Position numbers and translations under genes: made by a program. The notes below the pieces were generated by a model. That model had not been told where the DNA came from. It saw only the letters and a list, made by a program, of their open reading frames with translations, and did no database searches. From Burkholderiaceae bacterium (GTDB taxonomy: Bacteria; Pseudomonadota; Gammaproteobacteria; Burkholderiales; Burkholderiaceae_E): DNA of 28,314 nt. Below are positions 19,801-25,800 of the stretch, in pieces. The stretch covers positions 1 to 28,314 of the forward strand of contig JAHYJF010000010.1 of the NCBI GenBank assembly GCA_019428955.1. The letters run 5' to 3'. Each line of letters opens with the position of its first letter. The stretch's first letter is position 1.

Positions 19801-22800
19801 CTGGGCTACCAGCCGGCCACCGAGGCCGGCGTCGATACGCTCGACGATCATGTCGCCCAGGCTGACCTCGATATCCGCGTGCGCCGGGGTGGTAACACGC
19901 GCCACGTAGAGATCGGAGATGGCCTTGGTGCTGCCGTTGATGGTCAAGTCGCCGCTCATCTGCTTCAGGTCGACATCACCTGCCGCGTCCACGAACAACT
20001 GGCTGGTATCCGATAGTGCGATACGCAGCGGATCGCCGGCATGGGTGCCGTCACCGCGGATGACGCCGTTGCTGATCAGGGTCAGATCGCCGAAGGCACC
20101 GATGGCGGCGAAGCCATCGGTATAGGCATCGGTGATATTGCCGCCGGCGACAATCAGTACGTCGCCGCCGGCGCGGACGTTGTCGATCTTCAGGCTTCCA
20201 GGGGTCTGGACCGACAGGTCGCCATCGGCATAGGCCTCGAAGTTGCCGCTGACGTCAACATCGACGTCGTCCTGCAGTTGCAGGGCTACCCGCTCGAGCT
20301 CGAACTTGTTGAGCACGAGTTGGTTGGCAGCCAGGGCCGCCGGGCTGGTGTCATCGGTCGAACGGCTGGGTTCGACCTTGCTCCAGCGATTGGTGTCGGA
20401 ATAGTTCTCGCCCGCCAGGTTGAGCGTGCCGGTGCTGCCCAGGTATTGGTAGAGGCCGTAATCGCCGTTGTTGAACTCGACCAGGACGTAGCCGTCGTGG
20501 GCCACGCTCTGGTTGATCTCAGCCGCCTTGCTGGCGCCGGTGGCGATGTAGCTGATCTTCTGCCATTTCGAGCTATCGCCGAAATTCTGGTGCTCCAGAT
20601 CGGCGCCGTCAGCGACATAGTCCGAACCGATGTAGCGATAGGTGCCGTACTGGCGCCCATAGACGTCGCTCGCGTTGGCGGTAGCCAGCAGTTTCTTCTG
20701 GTCATTGGTCAAGGCGGCGAAACCACCAGTCATGTTTACAACCTGTGCGGCCTCGCTGCGGCCGATCGAACCGAGCCCGTCTTCCGCGATCAGCAAGACA
20801 CTGACACCCTTGACGTTCATGATTTCCGGTGCCGTCTGCACCGGAGTCATGCCCAGGAATTCGGCATGCGGGTACAGGTAACTGTACAGGCCCGGCGAGA
20901 CCGGATACTTGAACGAGTCGGCAGAAATGTTGTTGCTCGGGTCGGTATCGAAGACCGGGTTGCCGTAGGAATCAGTGCCGATGGCGACCAGGCCGTTCAA
21001 CTGGTCGATCATCTTCAACTGCTGCGGCGTAAGCGCATTGTTGTTGATCAGTTGCTGCAGTTCATAGGTGGCATCGAGGATGGCGCCGGACTGGGTGCGC
21101 AGCGTGACGCTTCCTCCCCCTTCGACCGAGGCGTTGGTCGTGAAGTCGAGCGCCCTGATCAATTTCAGGTCGCCAGCGATCTCCTTGACATCAATATCGC
21201 CACCGGCCAGGGCCGCGAAGCCACCGGCGCCGAGAATGTTCGAGTCGATCCGCAGGGTTCCCGCGCCGCCGATATCGGCGCCGGCGCCGGTGGCGGAGAG
21301 CTCAACCCGGTTGCCCTTGACCAGCGAAGTCGCCGGATTCGAGGCCTCGAGCCCGTCCCTGGCTATCAGGGTGGTGTCGCCACCGGTACTGACAACCTGG
21401 CCCAGCTTCAGGTCGCTGGTGTTGGTGTCGGCGATACCGACCACATGGATGTCGCCCCCCGCGGTTATGTTGAGGACGCCCACGCCGCCTTCGACCAGCA
21501 GCCGCACATCCTTGCCGGCCGTGACGTCGGGCGCGTCGTTGAATACGGCGACGCCCTCGCCGCCCAGGACCGAGCGGTTGGTGGAATTCAGGGTCACGGT
21601 GCCGCCATTGGCGACGGTCACGTTGCCCTGGATCAGCAGGTCCTGCTTGCTGCTGACGTTGATGGTCGAACTGCCGCTGCCGAGGAAGCCGATCGCGATG
21701 CTGTAATCAGCCTTCAGGACATTGGTGTAGTAGTCCTTCATGCCCCGGGTTTCAGTGATCTCGGTGTGGTAGGTCTTGTTGCGCAGCCAGCCGCCGCCGG
21801 TCGTCCATTCACGCGCGGTATAGGTGGAGTTCTCGAAACTGCTCTCGTAAGTGGCGCCGGCGGGGCTGCCCGCTCCCAAGTCTGTCCAGCGGCCGGTGTC
21901 GCCGTAGTCTTCACCCGGCAGGTATCCCTCACCGGTCGTGCCCGCATACCGGTAGATGTTGCCGACGGTACCGCCCGTGCCGCCGTCGGCGTTGCGATAG
22001 ACCGTGGTGATGCCTGATTCGAGGTCGACCCAGGTGTCGCTCTTGCGCACGTAGGAGATGCCGTAGGCATCGCCGTCCGCGAAACTTGGCGTGTCGGTGC
22101 CGCCGGTACCGGTTTCAAGGGTAAGGGCCTCGGACTCGAGCAATGGGCGCGGATCGGTGAACTCGTACTTGCGCCACTTGTAGTTGTTGTCCTTGGAAAC
22201 CCAGTCCTCGAAGCTGGTATTGCCGCCAACCAGGTTGAACTTCTTCTGCTCGTACTTGGTGATGATAGTCTGGGTCAGTTCCTGACCCTCGGTCCAAACG
22301 TAGTGCAGGCCGGCGCGCGGCGCATAGGTGATCGTGCCGCTTAGACCAGTAGCGGTATCGGTCAGGGTGTAGTTGATGCGCGCGAAACTGTCGTCGCCCG
22401 ACACTTCGGTAGCCAGCGCACCGCTATAGGTCGTGCGCGTTACGCCGCCCGCGGACATGAGGTACTCGGTCTTGGCATCCGCGGCGCCGGTGCCGATGCG
22501 CGCGGTGTCGATGATGGTGATCTTGCCGACGCGATCCTTGGTGGTATCGATGCGATTTACGATCAGCTTGTAATTGCTGGCGTTGGTGATGTCGACGCTG
22601 GCATAGCCATAGGCCGCAACGACCTGGCCACCGCCGGTGCTCAGGATCTGGCCGGCGAGGATTACGCGGCCGCCCTCCGGAACGATGTCGTCGACGACAA
22701 TGGCCTGCTGGGAGATGTCGAAGTAGGCCTTGACCGGAATCTTCTCGCTGCCGAAATTGACGCCGGTTACGGGGTTGCCGTTGGTGTCCAGCAGTTCGCC

Positions 22801-25800
22801 GGTGGAATTGGGCACGAAACTGGAATCGACGTGCAGCTCGACATTCTGGGCGCCACTCTGGATCAGGCCGTTGATATTGAGGTAGCGCGCGGTGATCGCA
22901 ATCGTGCCCTGGGCGAGAATCGAAGCCCCCGGAGCCGCGATGGCGGCATCCAGGCCGGGCACGCTCGACGAACTGGTCCAGGACTGTTCGGCATAGGTGC
23001 CAGCCTCGGAATAAACCAAAGCCCGCAGTGCATCGTAGTCGAGCATCTGGCGCGGATCCTTGCCGGTGTGGAACCAGTCATCGCTGTTCAAGGTGAAGTC
23101 CTTGGCAGCGTAGATCTCCACCGGGTTGCCCCGGATCTCGCCGGAGACAGTGATGCTGCCCTCCTGGTTCTTCACCTGAACCAGGCCAGTCTCGTTGATC
23201 ACGTCGCCGACCAGGTAAAGGTCCTGGTCGATGGTCGACGGCGGCAAGCTGCCCAGGTCGTAAGTCCCGTTCAGCTTGTCCTGGTTGATCTTGATTTCCT
23301 TGGCGGAAAGGTTCGCACCAGTTCCGGTCAGCGCGACGTTGTTGAAGTACACATTGCCCGGGTTGAGCACCGTGTACTGGCCATTGAGCATGGTCACGAC
23401 CTTGGTGTCGCGGATCACGGCGTCGTTCACGGTCATAGTGAACGGAGTGTTGTTCACCACCTCGATCTTGGCCCCGGCGCGGGCCAGGACGTTGGCTGTC
23501 GTTCCCGAATAGACCATGGTCGGGGGGACGCTGTCGGCCTCGATGAAGACCGAGCCCGGCGCGGCGTACATGTCGGGCATCTTGACGAACAGGATGTCGA
23601 GTTCCCGCTTGACCAGGGTCTGGCCACTGACGGTCTCGGTCAGGCCGAGTTCCTCCAGCGCATCCTCGATCAGCTCCAGCTGCACCTGGTAGCGGGCCAC
23701 CGCCTCCGCGTCGGAGGAATGATTGGCGATCCAGCTCAGCACCTTCTCGCGCTGCTCGAGCAGCACGTTGCCGAGGTTCTGGTAGATGATGCTCGGGGCG
23801 TCGAGTTCTACCGGCTTGATGACATAGAACTTGTTGAGCAGGCCGTTGCGGATCACCGAAGTGGCATTGCTCTGGTAGACCGTCACATTGGCCGGATCGT
23901 CGATGTCGTGATAGGTATGCGTCTCGTCGTCGTAGGCCTGGGCTATCGGGTTGCCGCTACCATCAACGCTCAAATGAATCCAGCGACTGGTATTGGCGAA
24001 GTTCTCGGCTTCGAGGGTGATCTCGACGGAAGAGTCGGAGATCGGCTTCCACTGGTAGTAGTCGCCGACGATTCCGCCTGAATTGGCGCCGGCAACCACC
24101 TGCACCACGGTGCCGGTGCTGATGCTGAACGGTATGGCGTCCAGGTCGAGCGGGGCGTACTCGTAGGCGATGTCCGGATCAAGCCCGAGCGCGGTTTTCT
24201 GGGCGTCAGTCATCAGTGCCGAGTTTCCGCCCTCAAGGGCAGTGCGCTGGGACGCCGTCAGCGGGGCCTTGGGCGCCAAGTAGTCGGTGCCGTTCATCTT
24301 GAGCGGCTCGATGTAGACCAGGGTCTGGTTGTTGACGCCGGCTTCAACCCTGGCGGTAGCGGCGATGTCAACGGTGTTGTAGCTGTGGGTGCTGGCGTTG
24401 TCGTCCACGTTGATGCCGTAGGGCACCAGCGACAGGGACAGCGCACCGCCGGTCTCATGGCCGCGCTCGTCGCCCCCGATGCCTTCGATGCTGCGCAGGG
24501 TGACGTTCTCCAGCGAGGTGATCTTGCTGGTGCCGAGCACATCGATGTCGTTGCGCTCGTTGATGACCACCCTGGCCCCTGGATCATTCAATGTGGGCAG
24601 CAGCGAATAGGTCTGCAGGTCGCTGTTGGCGTAGCCATCGATGATGTTGACCTGGCCGAGCGAGTCGCGCCCGGCGAACAGGTACACGTCGCGTCCCTTG
24701 ACCGTCGCGTTGTTCAGGCGCACGTTGTTGCGGGCGTCGATATCCGTCTCGGTATAGGAACCGCCCGCCCCGGTCAGGGCGACCGCGATGGTGGTATTGG
24801 TGTCGGTACGGGCGTAGGCGTTGGAACGCGCAGTCAAGTCCACCTTGCCGGCATTGGCGTAGACGGTGCCGCCGTCGATGTCGACAGTGGCCTTGGAATC
24901 GATCTCGACGGCGGACTTGCCGACGGTGAGGCCGATGATGCCGTAGGCCTCGACCTCGACCTTGTCGACGGCGGCCACGTCGGTGAAGGCCTCGACCCGG
25001 AGCAGGCCCGGGTCGGCGTTATTGCCCACGGAGTGCAGCAGCGCGCCATTGCCAATCGAGACCTTGGCCTCGAAAGCGTCGGAATCAGTTCCTACCTCGG
25101 TGCTGCTGAGCAGCGCCGTCAGGCCGGCCACCGCCGCGGTGGCCGATTCCAGGTTCGTGGAGAAGTGCTCCTTGTCGAAAACATTCTTGGCGCTTACCAC
25201 AATATTGGTAGCCGTGATTTCGGCGCCAGCGCCGATGTTGATGCGCGCATCGCCGGTGGCCGTATTGTCGGCCAGGGCGCCGCCACCGGCCGCCAGGCCG
25301 ATGCTCAGGGAGTCGGAACGGGTATCCTGCCTGAGCACGTTGCTCGAAACCAGGTTGGCCGACGTGGCGCTGATGTAGGAGTTGCCACCGACGTCCACCT
25401 TGGTGGACTGGTCGGTATCGGTAGTCGCCAGGGTGCCGGTAATCGTGATGAGACCGCCGCCTGCCGCCTCGCCCTGGGCGTAGACTTCGTTATCCCCTAG
25501 TGCGGACACGGTTACGAAGCGGGCGTCGTTAATCCTCGCGCCATTCTCGAGGCCGGCATAGACCTCGTCGACACCGGTTGAACCCATGCTGGCGTCAACG
25601 TACATTGCGCCGACCGCCAGCGCGCCGATAGTCACTCCATGGCCCTGGGCGTAGGCGGCATTGTCGGACTGGGCGCGGACGTCCACGTCCTCTTCGACGG
25701 CAGTACGCGAGGCGCCGGTCAGGCGAGCCTTCGCCACGGCCTGAACGTCGGCCTGGGCCGTGTTGAACCCGCCGGCGAACAGTCCGCCAGCCAGAGCATA

